Shown: piece after piece, positions 46,014 through 54,296 of the stretch
Numbering within the stretch: the stretch's first letter is position 1
Layout: each line of letters opens with the position of its first letter
DNA from: Gillisella vitis
GTDB lineage: Bacteria; Pseudomonadota; Alphaproteobacteria; Rhizobiales; Rhizobiaceae
Assembly (NCBI RefSeq): GCF_001541345.2
Contig: NZ_LMVL02000004.1
Span: 539,233-603,232 of the forward strand
Reading direction: 5' to 3'
DNA: 64,000 bases
Notes under the pieces: generated by a model
Seen by the model: the letters and a program-made list of their open reading frames with translations, nothing else
Told to the model about the DNA's origin: nothing
The model's database searches: none
Made by a program: the position numbers and the translations under genes

Positions 46014-46277
46014 TCACTGCATACCCGGTTCGAGCAAATGGCGGTAACCGGCCTCGGTCATCCAGCGGGCGCGAGCAAGATGCGTGTCGTGAATGCGCTT
46101 GGCACGCTCGGGATCGGCCGCGACATCCAGGCCGAAAATTACGCTGGTCGCTTCACGCCAGTCCGCACCCTCCTCTGCCGCGTCGAGAAGGCGCAGATAG
46201 GTGGCAAAATGGGCCTCGTCATAAGCGCTTACCCGTTCAGTCAGCGGCGGGCCGTCATCGAGCAAAGGCTTGCTCAT
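46014..46277 (-). CDS. Small DUF2285-type protein
   Basis: 87 residues with AAGGAC upstream of the ATG. Pattern EAHFATYLRLLDAAEEGADWREATSVIFGLD and HLARARWMTEAGYRHLL is one I recall from small DUF2285-annotated proteins in Rhizobiales islands. The function is unknown; likely a small DNA-binding or regulatory protein. It is the first gene of the leftward run to repA and is divergent from the XRE regulator, so the region between is probably a shared control switch. Confidence 0.78.
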   Translation of the reverse strand: MSKPLLDDGPPLTERVSAYDEAHFATYLRLLDAAEEGADWREATSVIFGLDVAADPERAKRIHDTHLARARWMTEAGYRHLLEPGMQ

Positions 46278-46410
46278 TACTGTGTCCTTAATAAATTCAC
46301 GGCCGGTAGGACCAATTGATTATCCTCCTGACGAGCAGCATTTTCACTACGGCAGGTTGCAGCATTAGTGGAATGACAGCATACCAAATCGCCACTATCA
46401 GAATGCCCAC

Positions 46411-46550
46411 CCCCTGAACATAGGGGATGTTCGTTTCAGTAACTACTGAAGGGCAATAAACCGGTTCGAACGTGTCTGCTTCCGACAATATCCTGTCATT
46501 ATAACACGCTTGAGACGAATGGGAACTATCGTTCCTAGAACGATAGTTCC
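46411..46550. promoter_or_regulatory. Control region of the XRE switch with perfect palindrome
   Basis: A perfect 13-base inverted repeat GGAACTATCGTTC, CTA, GAACGATAGTTCC spans 46522-46550, ending 20 bases before the XRE start. Upstream lie GAACAT (46416-46421) with ATGTTC (46427-46432), overlapped by CCCCT/AGGGG, and TTCAGT (46435-46440) with ACTGAA (46445-46450). The large palindrome is the obvious operator for the adjacent XRE protein and would permit self-control. Confidence 0.75.
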
Positions 46551-46570
46551 GCTTCTGGTTCCCATCGACG

Positions 46571-46786
46571 ATGGATTTGAAGGAAGCCATGGCGGTAAAC
46601 CTGCGTCGCATTCGTCATGAAAAGAACCTGACGCAAGAAGACTTGTCGGAGCAAGCCGGATTGAGCATGCGCTATGTCGGCGCCATCGAGCGCGGCAAGG
46701 TCTCCGCAAGCGTAACAGTGCTCGGTCGTATTGCCGATGCGCTTGGCGTTGATCCGTGCGAGCTGTTGCAAAGGTTTAAACCCTGA
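46571..46786 (+). CDS. XRE-family transcriptional regulator
   Basis: 71 residues. Cro/C1-type helix-turn-helix fills most of it: AVNLRRIRHEKNLTQEDLSEQAGLSMRYVGAIERG, then SVTVLGRIADALGVDPCELL. The ATG at 46571 gives the family start MDLKEAMAVNLRR but has no ribosome site; an ATG at 46589 has AAGGAAG in front and is the alternative. The size and operator position resemble restriction-system C proteins and ICE control repressors. It is the only rightward gene in the replication/control block. Confidence 0.88.
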   Translation: MDLKEAMAVNLRRIRHEKNLTQEDLSEQAGLSMRYVGAIERGKVSASVTVLGRIADALGVDPCELLQRFKP

Positions 46787-46929
46787 AAGCCGTCGGGCGA
46801 TGAATTTGCGAGACGGGCGGAGCCCGGCGAGCGGCCGTCGCGCCCTCAAACACCGTCCGGACTTCACGGCGCAGCGGGAATCTGGCATGAATCAAAAATC
46901 GGAACACCCTGCGGCGGACCGATGGGATC

Positions 46930-46959
46930 GGGCGCGGCGGAACTGCTTCCGCCGCGCCC
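46930..46959. terminator. Strong hairpin downstream of DUF932 and xre
   Basis: GGGCGCGGCGGAA (46930-46942), loop CTGC, TTCCGCCGCGCCC (46947-46959): a perfect 13-base-pair stem. It sits eight bases past the DUF932 stop on minus and 143 past the XRE stop on plus. No T-run, so it may be a convergent transcription block or mRNA 3' stabiliser. The remaining 140 bases of this gap hold nothing I recognise. Confidence 0.7.
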
Positions 46960-46967
46960 GGCATCAT

Positions 46968-48164
46968 TTATGCGGCCTTTTCAAGTAAGACCTTCGCCTT
47001 TGCCTCCAGTTCAAGACGGCTGTCCTGATGCGCCTTCGTGCGAGCATGGGCGGTCATGCCCTGCACAAAGTCAAAGATGCTTTCAGGCGGGCGACCTTCC
47101 TCCTGCAACACGGTTTCGATGATCTTGCCGGTTTCGGCCTTGGAGAAGCCACGCCTGCGCAGAAAGCTTTCGCGGTCTTCGTCCGTTCGAGCGACGATCC
47201 TCTCCCGCGCCGCCTTGATCCCGGCCACGAACGGAGCGGGTGAGGAATTGGCGAAGCTGGACAACGCAGGGGCTGCCTCGTGGGCGAAACGCTGCGCGGC
47301 GAACTTGCTGTGCCGGATGGTGATTTCTTCGAAATTTTCGACGCCCCAAAGATTGCGGTTCATGCAAACCGCCCGAAGATAAAAAGACGCGATGCCGAGC
47401 GTCTTGCTGCCGACTTCACTATTCCAGCAATAGAAACCCCGGAAATACAGATCCGGGTCTCCGTTCGGCAGGCGTCCGGCTTCGATGGGGTGTGTATCGT
47501 CCACGAGGAAAACGAAAACATCGCGGTCACTGGCGTAAAGCGTGGTGGTGTCCTTGGTAATGTCGACGAAAGGGTTATGCGTCATCGTCGCCCAATCCAG
47601 AACGCCCGGCACCTTCCACATGGTATCGCCCACGCCGTTGCCTGCAATCTTCATGACGGCTGCGATAAGTTCATGGTCAAAAATCCTGCCGTAGTCCGGT
47701 CCCGTCACCGCCCGGAGTTCGATGCGGCCTTGATCTGCCTCATAGGTTTTCACCAGCTCTGCCCGGTGCGAAAGCAAACCGTGCTGTAGATTGATGCCCG
47801 CCAGCGGCGCGGGAAGCTGGCGCATATAGGTTGCCGGCGCGCCGACAAGGCTGCAAAGCTGGCCAAAACTCCAATGCGTCGGCGAAATGGGTTCATCTTG
47901 TCCGGGAACGATAAGCGCCAACCGTTCCGCATTGTCGCGGCTGGCTTCGACGCGCACGGCTCGGCTTTCCACGGTTCGGGCGGTGGCGCGATCTGCCCGC
48001 CCCTTCACAGCGTCGTAAAGTTCGGTGAGCGACAAAAACCGTTCGTCGTCGGGCCGCGAAAACCATTCCGACGAAACCCTGCCGTTATGCTCACCACGGG
48101 TCACATCCACGCTGAAACCCTTGTTGACCTGGTGGCCGGTCTGGCTGCTGGCGATGAAATTCAT
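46968..48164 (-). CDS. DUF932 protein
   Basis: 398 residues from the ATG at 48164 (AAAGGAG upstream). DUF932 landmarks: QDEPISPTHWSFGQLCSLVGAPATYMRQLP, RAVTGPDYGRIFDHEL and YFRGFYCWNSEVGSKTLGIASFY. These large plasmid/phage-borne proteins are annotated with unknown function, sometimes linked to plasmid maintenance. Its upstream region is nearly the same as that of the parB-like gene (identical 42-base core), so the two are probably controlled together. Confidence 0.88.
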   Translation of the reverse strand: MNFIASSQTGHQVNKGFSVDVTRGEHNGRVSSEWFSRPDDERFLSLTELYDAVKGRADRATARTVESRAVRVEASRDNAERLALIVPGQDEPISPTHWSFGQLCSLVGAPATYMRQLPAPLAGINLQHGLLSHRAELVKTYEADQGRIELRAVTGPDYGRIFDHELIAAVMKIAGNGVGDTMWKVPGVLDWATMTHNPFVDITKDTTTLYASDRDVFVFLVDDTHPIEAGRLPNGDPDLYFRGFYCWNSEVGSKTLGIASFYLRAVCMNRNLWGVENFEEITIRHSKFAAQRFAHEAAPALSSFANSSPAPFVAGIKAARERIVARTDEDRESFLRRRGFSKAETGKIIETVLQEEGRPPESIFDFVQGMTAHARTKAHQDSRLELEAKAKVLLEKAA

Positions 48165-48180
48165 TGTCCTTACTCCTTTG

Positions 48181-48410
48181 CTATCCCGTAAATGTCGAAG
48201 GCATGTCCTCGACATGCTTTCCGGGGGCGCGTGAGCGCGCGGGGATGGAGGGGGCAAATGCCGGCGAGCATGGCCGGCCTGCCAGCGTGAGCGGGACGGA
48301 GTGAACAGGATCGGAAGAGTGGCTGCCTTGCCGTTCTGCGAACCGGCCGGCCTGACATGCGCAGGCGGCGTTTTCGGGGAGCAAGGGGAAAAGTTTCCCT
48401 TGGCTCCCCC
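48181..48410 (-). repeat. Structured leader, copy 1 (upstream of DUF932)
   Basis: About 230 bases closely related to 61523-61750. The block 48221-48262 is identical to 61561-61602 for 42 bases. Elements in order from the gene: palindrome GCATGTC-CTC-GACATGC (48201-48217), the identical core, and a long hairpin with GGGGAGC (48376-48382) pairing with GCTCCCC (48403-48409) around an A/G-rich inner stem. No gene lies in 48165-48445. It may be an operator plus RNA leader shared by two backbone genes. Confidence 0.8.
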
Positions 48411-48445
48411 TTTTGAATTTGGAAGACGGGATAGGTTCAGGTTTC

Positions 48446-48943
48446 TCAGCGTGCAGTGCGCAGTCTGTTTTCGATCAGGAGGCCGCTCTCATCGAGGATC
48501 GGATGGGCGACCGACACAATATGGGCGTTGATGCGCTTCAGGCCGCGCTGCACGTCGAGATGTAGCGAGCTGGTTTGCAGGCTGTCGGCGCGGCCGTCAC
48601 GCAGGCGTTCGAGATGACGCTTAGCCGATTGCTTTTCCATCCGGCGCACTTCGACCTTCATTACCATCAACTCCCTGGCGAGATTGAAGTCGCGGGTAAC
48701 GAAGATCGGCTGGGCAATCCGCAGGTTGTCGATGGTCAGATCGAAGAGCGTCTTCAACTCCTCGTACCCATCCGCCGAGAGCTTCAGGCTGAGCGAGGCT
48801 TTCTTGGTGACCTGCTGCAAGAGACCTTTTTCGATGATGTCACCGATATGATCGAGATTGATCGCGTAGATGATGATGATGATCGACCTGCGGCCGTTCT
48901 CCTCGGTAAGGCCCTCCCGGCCAAGCTTGGAGCAGGTAGGCAC
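48446..48943 (-). pseudogene. Truncated Na/Pi-cotransporter family protein (PhoU-like C-terminus only)
   Basis: About 165 codons remain open. GREGLTEENGRRS, YAINLDHIGDIIEKGL, then SAKRHLERLRDGRADSLQTSSLHLDVQRGLKRINAHIVSVAHPIL match the PhoU-like tail of NptA/Na-Pi cotransporter II proteins as I recall them. The membrane part (roughly 350-400 residues) is absent: the sequence upstream leads straight to the DUF6428 stop at 48977. This is a remnant of a phosphate carrier that may once have been part of the ars locus. A short expressed fragment cannot transport. Confidence 0.75.
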
Positions 48944-48976
48944 GTCATCCTGACAGTCAACCGAAATCTGGCGACA

Positions 48977-49495
48977 TCAGCCGCAGCAGGCGCTATTTGT
49001 CGCCGAGGGACCACAGCATGATAATGCTTCCTGCTCGGCGAGCCAGCGATCACGTGGCTTGCAGCTGGCCGGTCGCGGCGATAGATCGACGTGCAAGGCG
49101 CCGTCACGAAGCGTCGGCATAGCGGCGCGATATAGCGACATTGGCTGCACGCCGTCGCTGACTTCAAATGTCAGCTTCGCGGATCCGTCCAGCTTCACAT
49201 GTTCCGAGACCATGCGGATGATGGCCGAGAACTTGCCGCCCGGCATATGCGTTCGGCCGTCCTCATCGATGTCCCACAGTTGGACGAAAATCTCCGACCA
49301 TGCTTCGGGATTTGCACCGCAATCGAGCGCCGAAAAATGTCCAGCCTTGACCTCCGTCACATGGTAGCCCGTCTTCACCGGGTGCCCATCGTAGTGGAAC
49401 ACCAGCGGTAGATCCCGGGCGCCGGCCAGCGTGTCGAGAAGCAAACCAAGGCTGATATCTTCAGATGAGATTTTGCAGTTGTCGATCGCGTTCAT
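48977..49495 (-). CDS. DUF6428 arsenic-operon protein
   Basis: 172 residues from the ATG at 49495 (GAGGATT upstream). LVFHYDGHPVKTGYHVTEVKAG and WSEIFVQLWDIDEDGRTHM are the DUF6428 pattern; the C-terminal CCGPSATNSACCG has cysteines that could bind As(III). DUF6428 genes usually flank arsR. Here it is divergent from arsR with 42 bases between the starts, so one ArsR operator can control both. Biochemical role unknown. Confidence 0.82.
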   Translation of the reverse strand: MNAIDNCKISSEDISLGLLLDTLAGARDLPLVFHYDGHPVKTGYHVTEVKAGHFSALDCGANPEAWSEIFVQLWDIDEDGRTHMPGGKFSAIIRMVSEHVKLDGSAKLTFEVSDGVQPMSLYRAAMPTLRDGALHVDLSPRPASCKPRDRWLAEQEALSCCGPSATNSACCG

Positions 49496-49510
49496 TTGCG
49501 GTAATCCTCG

Positions 49511-49536
49511 TTTCAATGATTCAAGGATGATTGAAA
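49511..49536. promoter_or_regulatory. Candidate ArsR operator
   Basis: TTTCAAT (49511-49517) and ATTGAAA (49530-49536) form an inverted repeat separated by 12 bases, lying between the divergent DUF6428 and arsR starts. ArsR-family dimers bind such imperfect AT-rich palindromes and are released by As(III). AAGGATG inside it also serves as the arsR ribosome site. Confidence 0.75.
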
Positions 49537-49537
49537 T

Positions 49538-49894
49538 ATGGACCAACGTCAAGCCCTCGGTGCCTTCGCCGCTCTCTCTCAGGAGACACGTTTGCAGATC
49601 GTCCGCATCCTCGTGGTTGCCGGCCCCGACGGCATGGCGGCCGGTGCGTTGGCCGAGAAAGTCGAGGTCTCACCATCGAACATCTCCTTCCATCTGAAGG
49701 AGCTTGAGCATTCCGGGTTGATTGCCGCGCAGCGACAATCCCGCTCGATCATCTACACCGCCAACTATGAAGCTCTGGGCGGCCTCGTTCGCTTCCTGAT
49801 GGAAGACTGCTGCTCCGGACATCCCGAAATCTGCGCGCCGGCCGCCGAGGTTGCCGCCTGCTGCGCTCCGACAGCCAAGGAGAACCTGCAATGA
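49538..49894 (+). CDS. arsR: ArsR-family arsenic-responsive repressor
   Basis: 118 residues. Winged helix with LSQETRLQIVRILVVAGPDGM and recognition helix SPSNISFHLKELEHSGLI. Cysteines cluster at the C-terminus (EDCCSGHPEIC and later AACCAP), a placement seen in ArsR variants whose As(III) site is outside the DNA-binding helix. Overlaps the arsC-arsN gene by four bases. Confidence 0.9.
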   Translation: MDQRQALGAFAALSQETRLQIVRILVVAGPDGMAAGALAEKVEVSPSNISFHLKELEHSGLIAAQRQSRSIIYTANYEALGGLVRFLMEDCCSGHPEICAPAAEVAACCAPTAKENLQ

Positions 49895-50832
49895 CTGCCG
49901 AACGCGTTTATAATGTGCTCTTTCTCTGCACGGGCAATTCCGCACGCTCGATTCTGGCGGAATCCATTCTCAATGCCGAGGGGAAAGGCCGCTTCCGCGC
50001 CTTCTCGGCTGGTAGTCACCCGAAAGGACTTGTTCATCCCTGGGCGCTGAAAACGCTGGACGCGCTTGGCTATCCCACGACCGGATTCAGCTCGAAAAGC
50101 TGGGATGTCTTTGCCGAAGCCGGCGCTCCGCAGATGGACTTCATCTTCACCGTTTGTGACAACGCGGCGGGCGAAGCCTGCCCGGTCTGGCTCGGCCATC
50201 CGATGACCGCCCACTGGGGTGTCGAGGATCCTGCTGCTGTCGAAGGTTCGGATATTGATGTCGGCCGCGCCTTCGCCTTGGCGGCACGCTACCTCAAGAA
50301 CCGCATTACCCTCTTCATCAACTTGCCCATCGCCTCGATCGACAAGTTAGCGCTCGAAACCCAGCTCCGTCAGATTGGCGCGACCGAAGGCGCCACCTCG
50401 CTGGCGCTCCTTCCGATCACCGGACATGAAGCTGATCTCCGCAACGCACTCGCGGCGGCCGATCTTCCGACGGATGACCTCGACGAGGACGGCCGGACAT
50501 TCTTCCGGATCGCACGCGGGGTCGATACGGTGGGCTATGGTGGATATGAACTGTACGGCGACAATGCGCTGCTGCGGTCGGTGGTGATCACGCCTGGCAA
50601 CCGTCACAAGGGGCTCGGCCGCCGAGCGACCGACCTCCTCCTGCGACGGGCTTATTCGGAGGGCGCACGCACCGGCTACCTTCTAACCACGAACGCCGCT
50701 CCCTTCTTCGAAACCCTCGGCTTCAGGCCGATAGACCGTGCGACGGCGCCGGCCGCGATCTTGCAGACCCGTCAGGCGGCCAGTCTCTGTCCGGCCTCGG
50801 CAGCACTGCTCGCCAAACCACTGCAGGGATAA
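49891..50832 (+). CDS. arsC: Arsenate reductase (thioredoxin type) fused to ArsN-like GNAT acetyltransferase
   Basis: 313 residues in two domains. Residues 1-140 are a low-molecular-weight phosphatase-like ArsC with the CX5R loop CTGNSAR (Cys13, Arg19) and FTVCDNAAGEACPVW. Residues about 165-300 are a GNAT fold: GYELYGDNALLRSVVITPGNRHKGLGRRATDLLL and APFFETLGF, as in ArsN2. The fusion couples arsenate reduction with N-acetylation, perhaps of arsenic-bearing or methionine-sulfoximine-like amino acid analogues. The acetylation target is not established. Confidence 0.9.
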   Translation: MTAERVYNVLFLCTGNSARSILAESILNAEGKGRFRAFSAGSHPKGLVHPWALKTLDALGYPTTGFSSKSWDVFAEAGAPQMDFIFTVCDNAAGEACPVWLGHPMTAHWGVEDPAAVEGSDIDVGRAFALAARYLKNRITLFINLPIASIDKLALETQLRQIGATEGATSLALLPITGHEADLRNALAAADLPTDDLDEDGRTFFRIARGVDTVGYGGYELYGDNALLRSVVITPGNRHKGLGRRATDLLLRRAYSEGARTGYLLTTNAAPFFETLGFRPIDRATAPAAILQTRQAASLCPASAALLAKPLQG

Positions 50833-50837
50833 CAACG

Positions 50838-51911
50838 ATGTCCGCTTTTGAACGCTATCTCACGGTGTGGGTGTTTTTGTGCATCCTCGCCGGCATTGCC
50901 CTCGGCCACCTGATGCCTGCTGTCTTCCAGGTGATCGGCGCGGCTGAAATCGCCAAGGTCAATATTCCTGTCGCCGTGCTGATCTGGCTGATGATCATCC
51001 CGATGCTGATCAAGATCGACTTTGCTTCGTTAAGCCAGGTCGGTCGTCACTGGCGCGGAATTGGCGTGACCCTCTTCATCAACTGGGCAGTCAAACCCTT
51101 CTCGATGGCGTTGCTTGGTTGGCTGTTCATCGGCTATCTGTTCCGGCCAATGCTGCCAGAGGTGCAGATCGATTCCTATATCGCCGGATTGATCATCCTT
51201 GCCGCAGCGCCCTGCACGGCGATGGTGTTCGTCTGGTCAAACCTGACCAAGGGCGAGCCGCTCTTCACGCTGTCCCAGGTCGCACTGAATGATGCCATCA
51301 TGGTGGTGGCATTCGCGCCGATCGTCGGCCTGTTGCTCGGTCTTTCCGCCATTACCGTGCCGTGGGCGACACTGGTGTTCTCGGTCGTGCTCTACATTAT
51401 TCTGCCGGTGATAGTGGCGCAGATCCTGCGCCGTGGCCTGCTTGCTTCCGGATCGTCGGCTGCTCTCGACCGCCTGCTGAAAACACTCCAGCCACTATCG
51501 TTGGTGGCGCTCCTTGCCACGCTGGTGCTGCTGTTTGGCTTCCAGGGCGAGCAGATCATCGCCCAGCCGACCATCATCGCCTTGCTGGCGGTACCCATCC
51601 TGATCCAGGTCTACTTCAACTCCGGCCTTGCCTATCTGCTCAACCGGGTATCGGGCGAGCAACATTGCGTGGCCGGTCCATCGGCATTGATCGGCGCCTC
51701 GAACTTCTTCGAACTGGCGGTCGCCGCAGCAATCAGCCTGTTCGGCTTCAACTCGGGCGCCGCACTCGCGACCGTCGTTGGCGTCCTTATCGAGGTTCCG
51801 GTGATGCTGTCAGTCGTCTGGATCGTCAACCGCAGCAAGGGCTGGTACGAGCGCGGCGCCGCCGTGCAGGCCACCTCTCATTCCAAACCCGAAGCCATTG
51901 AAAGGGTCTGA
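50838..51911 (+). CDS. acr3: ACR3-family arsenite efflux permease
   Basis: 357 residues with ten membrane segments. ACR3 hallmarks: KVNIPVAVLIWLMIIPMLIKIDF, IAGLIILAAAPCTAMVFVWSNL with the conserved Cys, and GPSALIGASNFFELAVAAAISLFGFNSGAALATVVGVL. Exports As(III) made by the ArsC enzymes. Five bases separate it from the upstream stop. Confidence 0.95.
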   Translation: MSAFERYLTVWVFLCILAGIALGHLMPAVFQVIGAAEIAKVNIPVAVLIWLMIIPMLIKIDFASLSQVGRHWRGIGVTLFINWAVKPFSMALLGWLFIGYLFRPMLPEVQIDSYIAGLIILAAAPCTAMVFVWSNLTKGEPLFTLSQVALNDAIMVVAFAPIVGLLLGLSAITVPWATLVFSVVLYIILPVIVAQILRRGLLASGSSAALDRLLKTLQPLSLVALLATLVLLFGFQGEQIIAQPTIIALLAVPILIQVYFNSGLAYLLNRVSGEQHCVAGPSALIGASNFFELAVAAAISLFGFNSGAALATVVGVLIEVPVMLSVVWIVNRSKGWYERGAAVQATSHSKPEAIERV

Positions 51912-51913
51912 CC

Positions 51914-52336
51914 ATGGACGCCACCATCTATCACAATCCGGATTGCGGCACATCGCGCAACACGCTGGCGATGATCCAGAATGCCGGTATCGAACCCACG
52001 GTGATTGAGTACCTGAAGAACCCGCCGTCTCGCGAACAGCTTGCGAAGTTGATCAATGACGCCAGTCTGACAGTGCGCGAGGCGATCCGTGAAAAGGGAA
52101 CGCCCTATACGGAATTGGGCCTGAACGACGTGTCGTTGACCGACGATCAGTTGCTCGACGCCATGCTGAAGGACCCGATCCTGATCAACCGGCCGTTCGT
52201 CGTTACGTTGCTTGGCACAAGGCTCGCGCGTCCGTCGGAGGTGGTCCTGGAAATCCTTCCCGAGACGCACAAAGGCGCCTTTACCAAGGAGGATGGTGAA
52301 CAGGTACTCGACAGCGAGGGTAAGCGCATTGGCTGA
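51914..52336 (+). CDS. arsC: Arsenate reductase (glutaredoxin type)
   Basis: 140 residues. Catalytic Cys12 in [16 protein letters not shown], then the arginine-containing [15 protein letters not shown] segment, characteristic of plasmid-R773-type ArsC that uses glutathione and glutaredoxin. A second, mechanistically different arsenate reductase is encoded two genes earlier, so the locus can draw electrons from both thiol systems. Two bases after the acr3 stop. Confidence 0.94.
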   Translation: MDATIYHNPDCGTSRNTLAMIQNAGIEPTVIEYLKNPPSREQLAKLINDASLTVREAIREKGTPYTELGLNDVSLTDDQLLDAMLKDPILINRPFVVTLLGTRLARPSEVVLEILPETHKGAFTKEDGEQVLDSEGKRIG

Positions 52337-53036
52337 TCTACCTGCTGCATCGCTGGAGCACTTGCAACTGCCGGATCGGGCTGCATTGCATCCAGCGTTC
52401 TCAACCCATAAGCCGCGCATCCTGATCCTCTACGGTTCCCTGCGGACTATCTCATACAGCCGTTTCCTGGCGCTCGAGGCTGGTCGGCTGCTCGAGCACT
52501 TCGGCTGCGAGGTTCGGATCTTCCACCCGGATGGCCTGCCTCTGCCTGACGCCGAGCCGGTGAGCCATCCGAAGGTGCAGGAACTGCGCGAGTTGTCGGC
52601 TTGGTCGGAAGGCCAGGTGTGGGTGAGCCCGGAACGTCATGGCGCAATGACCGGGATCATGAAGGCGCAGATCGACTGGATCCCGCTGTCGATCGGATCG
52701 GTCCGGCCGACGCAGGGCAAGACTTTGGCGGTAATGCAGGTGTCTGGTGGATCGCAGTCGTTCAATGCCATCAACCAGCTTCGCGTTCTCGGCCGCTGGA
52801 TGCGGATGATCACCATTCCGAACCAGTCGTCGGTGGCCAAAGCCTTCCAGGAGTTCGACGCGGACGGGCGGATGAAGCCATCTTCGTATTACGATCGGGT
52901 CGTCGATGTCTGCGAGGAACTGGTGAAGTTCACCCTTCTGACACGGGATGCGTCTTCCTATCTCACCGATCGCTACAGCGAGCGGAAGGAAGAGGCCGAA
53001 AAGCTCGAACAGCGCGTGAGCCTGAAATCCATATGA
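52329..53036 (+). CDS. arsH: ArsH NADPH-dependent FMN reductase
   Basis: 235 residues from a TTG at 52329 overlapping the arsC stop; the frame opens earlier but inside arsC. Flavodoxin-like start [25 protein letters not shown], then [42 protein letters not shown], typical ArsH. ArsH oxidises trivalent organoarsenicals to the less toxic pentavalent form. Overlaps arsK by four bases (ATGA). Confidence 0.94.
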   Translation: MADLPAASLEHLQLPDRAALHPAFSTHKPRILILYGSLRTISYSRFLALEAGRLLEHFGCEVRIFHPDGLPLPDAEPVSHPKVQELRELSAWSEGQVWVSPERHGAMTGIMKAQIDWIPLSIGSVRPTQGKTLAVMQVSGGSQSFNAINQLRVLGRWMRMITIPNQSSVAKAFQEFDADGRMKPSSYYDRVVDVCEELVKFTLLTRDASSYLTDRYSERKEEAEKLEQRVSLKSI

Positions 53037-54271
53037 CCGAACGTCCGCCGCTTGCCGCCATCCTCGCCCTGGGGCTCACTCAGATCATCGGCTACGGGAC
53101 GCTCTACTACAGCTTCAGCATTCTTGCGCCGGACATGGCACGGGATCTGAACTGGTCGACGGAATGGATCTTCGGTGCGCTTTCGGCGGCACTTCTCCTG
53201 GGCGGACTGAGTGCGCCGTGGCTAGGAAGGGCAATCGACCACTTCGGCGCAGGCCGCGTCATGACAGCCGGCTCGGCGATCGCCGCCGCAGCACTTGTTG
53301 CTTGCGCCTTCGCTCCCGGCAAGTCTGCGTTCGTCGCCGCGTTGATCGTGATCGAAGTCGCCGCAAACCTGGTGCAGTATGGCGCGGCCTTCGCGCTGCT
53401 GGTGCAAATCCGACCGCAGACCGCTCAACGCAGCATCACCTATCTGACGCTGATCGCCGGATTCGCCTCGACCATCTTCTGGCCAATTACCACGGCACTG
53501 CACGCCCACCTATCATGGCAAAACATCTATCTCGTGTTCGCCGGGCTCAATCTCCTGATCTGCCTGCCTCTCCATGCCTGGCTCTCCCACGGTCTTGCCA
53601 AGGGGCGTCGACAGGAGCAGACCGGATCGGTGCACGTCATTGAAGGGGTTCTCGGCCCAAACGTCAGGCACTTTGGCTTCATACTGATGGTCGCCGGCTT
53701 CTCATTGCAGTCGCTCGTCAGCGCTGCGGTGTTGGTCCATATGGTGCCGCTGTTGTCGGGCCTCGGTCTGGGTGCTACGGCGGCCATCGTCGGCACACTG
53801 TTCGGCCCGTCGCAGGTGTTGAGCCGCTTCACGAATATGGTGCTCGGCGGCAATCTGCCCCCACTGGTTTTGGCGACGATCGCCGCCGCGCTGATCCCCG
53901 GCGGCGTCCTGATCTTGATCGTCACGGCGCCTTCCGTGATCGGAGCGATGGCTTTTGCCATCGTGTTCGGTCTGGGCAATGGCCTGTTCAGCATTGTCAC
54001 CGGCACTTTGCCGTTGATGCTGTTTGGCAGCGAGGGATACGGCAGGCTTCAGGGCAAGGTCATGGCCGCGAGGCTGATCGTCTCTGCGACCGCACCGTTC
54101 GCCCTGGCATTTGCCATGGCCAATATCGGCGCGACCTGGTCACTTGCGATCACGACGGGGCTCGGCGCGCTCGCGGTTCTGGCGTTCGTTGGGATCGGTC
54201 GGCTGACGCATCACCAACGAGCTGGCAACCTTGGCCAATCTGGACGGCAAGCGGAAGTGAGCGGGCACTAG
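53033..54271 (+). CDS. arsK: MFS transporter, ArsK-type arsenite/antimonite exporter
   Basis: 412 residues, about 12 membrane segments. The start [35 protein letters not shown] and the loop [17 protein letters not shown] match my memory of ArsK of Agrobacterium, an MFS exporter of As(III), Sb(III) and trivalent organoarsenicals. It is the last gene of the operon, coupled to arsH, which fits export of aromatic or methyl arsenicals. Without alignment other MFS subfamilies cannot be fully excluded. Its stop is 25 bases from the convergent EamA stop. Confidence 0.82.
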   Translation: MTERPPLAAILALGLTQIIGYGTLYYSFSILAPDMARDLNWSTEWIFGALSAALLLGGLSAPWLGRAIDHFGAGRVMTAGSAIAAAALVACAFAPGKSAFVAALIVIEVAANLVQYGAAFALLVQIRPQTAQRSITYLTLIAGFASTIFWPITTALHAHLSWQNIYLVFAGLNLLICLPLHAWLSHGLAKGRRQEQTGSVHVIEGVLGPNVRHFGFILMVAGFSLQSLVSAAVLVHMVPLLSGLGLGATAAIVGTLFGPSQVLSRFTNMVLGGNLPPLVLATIAAALIPGGVLILIVTAPSVIGAMAFAIVFGLGNGLFSIVTGTLPLMLFGSEGYGRLQGKVMAARLIVSATAPFALAFAMANIGATWSLAITTGLGALAVLAFVGIGRLTHHQRAGNLGQSGRQAEVSGH

Positions 54272-54296
54272 ACCCGCTCACAGAAGCACGGCAACG

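Noticed and set aside
46297..46611. Minus-strand frame covering the XRE control region
   Set aside because: It overlaps the palindrome and the XRE gene, lacks a ribosome site, and its hydrophobic stretch is not family-like.
48201..48217. GCATGTC-CTC-GACATGC as a parS centromere
   Set aside because: It differs from the TGTTTCACGTGAAACA-type parS; ParB binding cannot be claimed from sequence, so it is listed only as an operator candidate.
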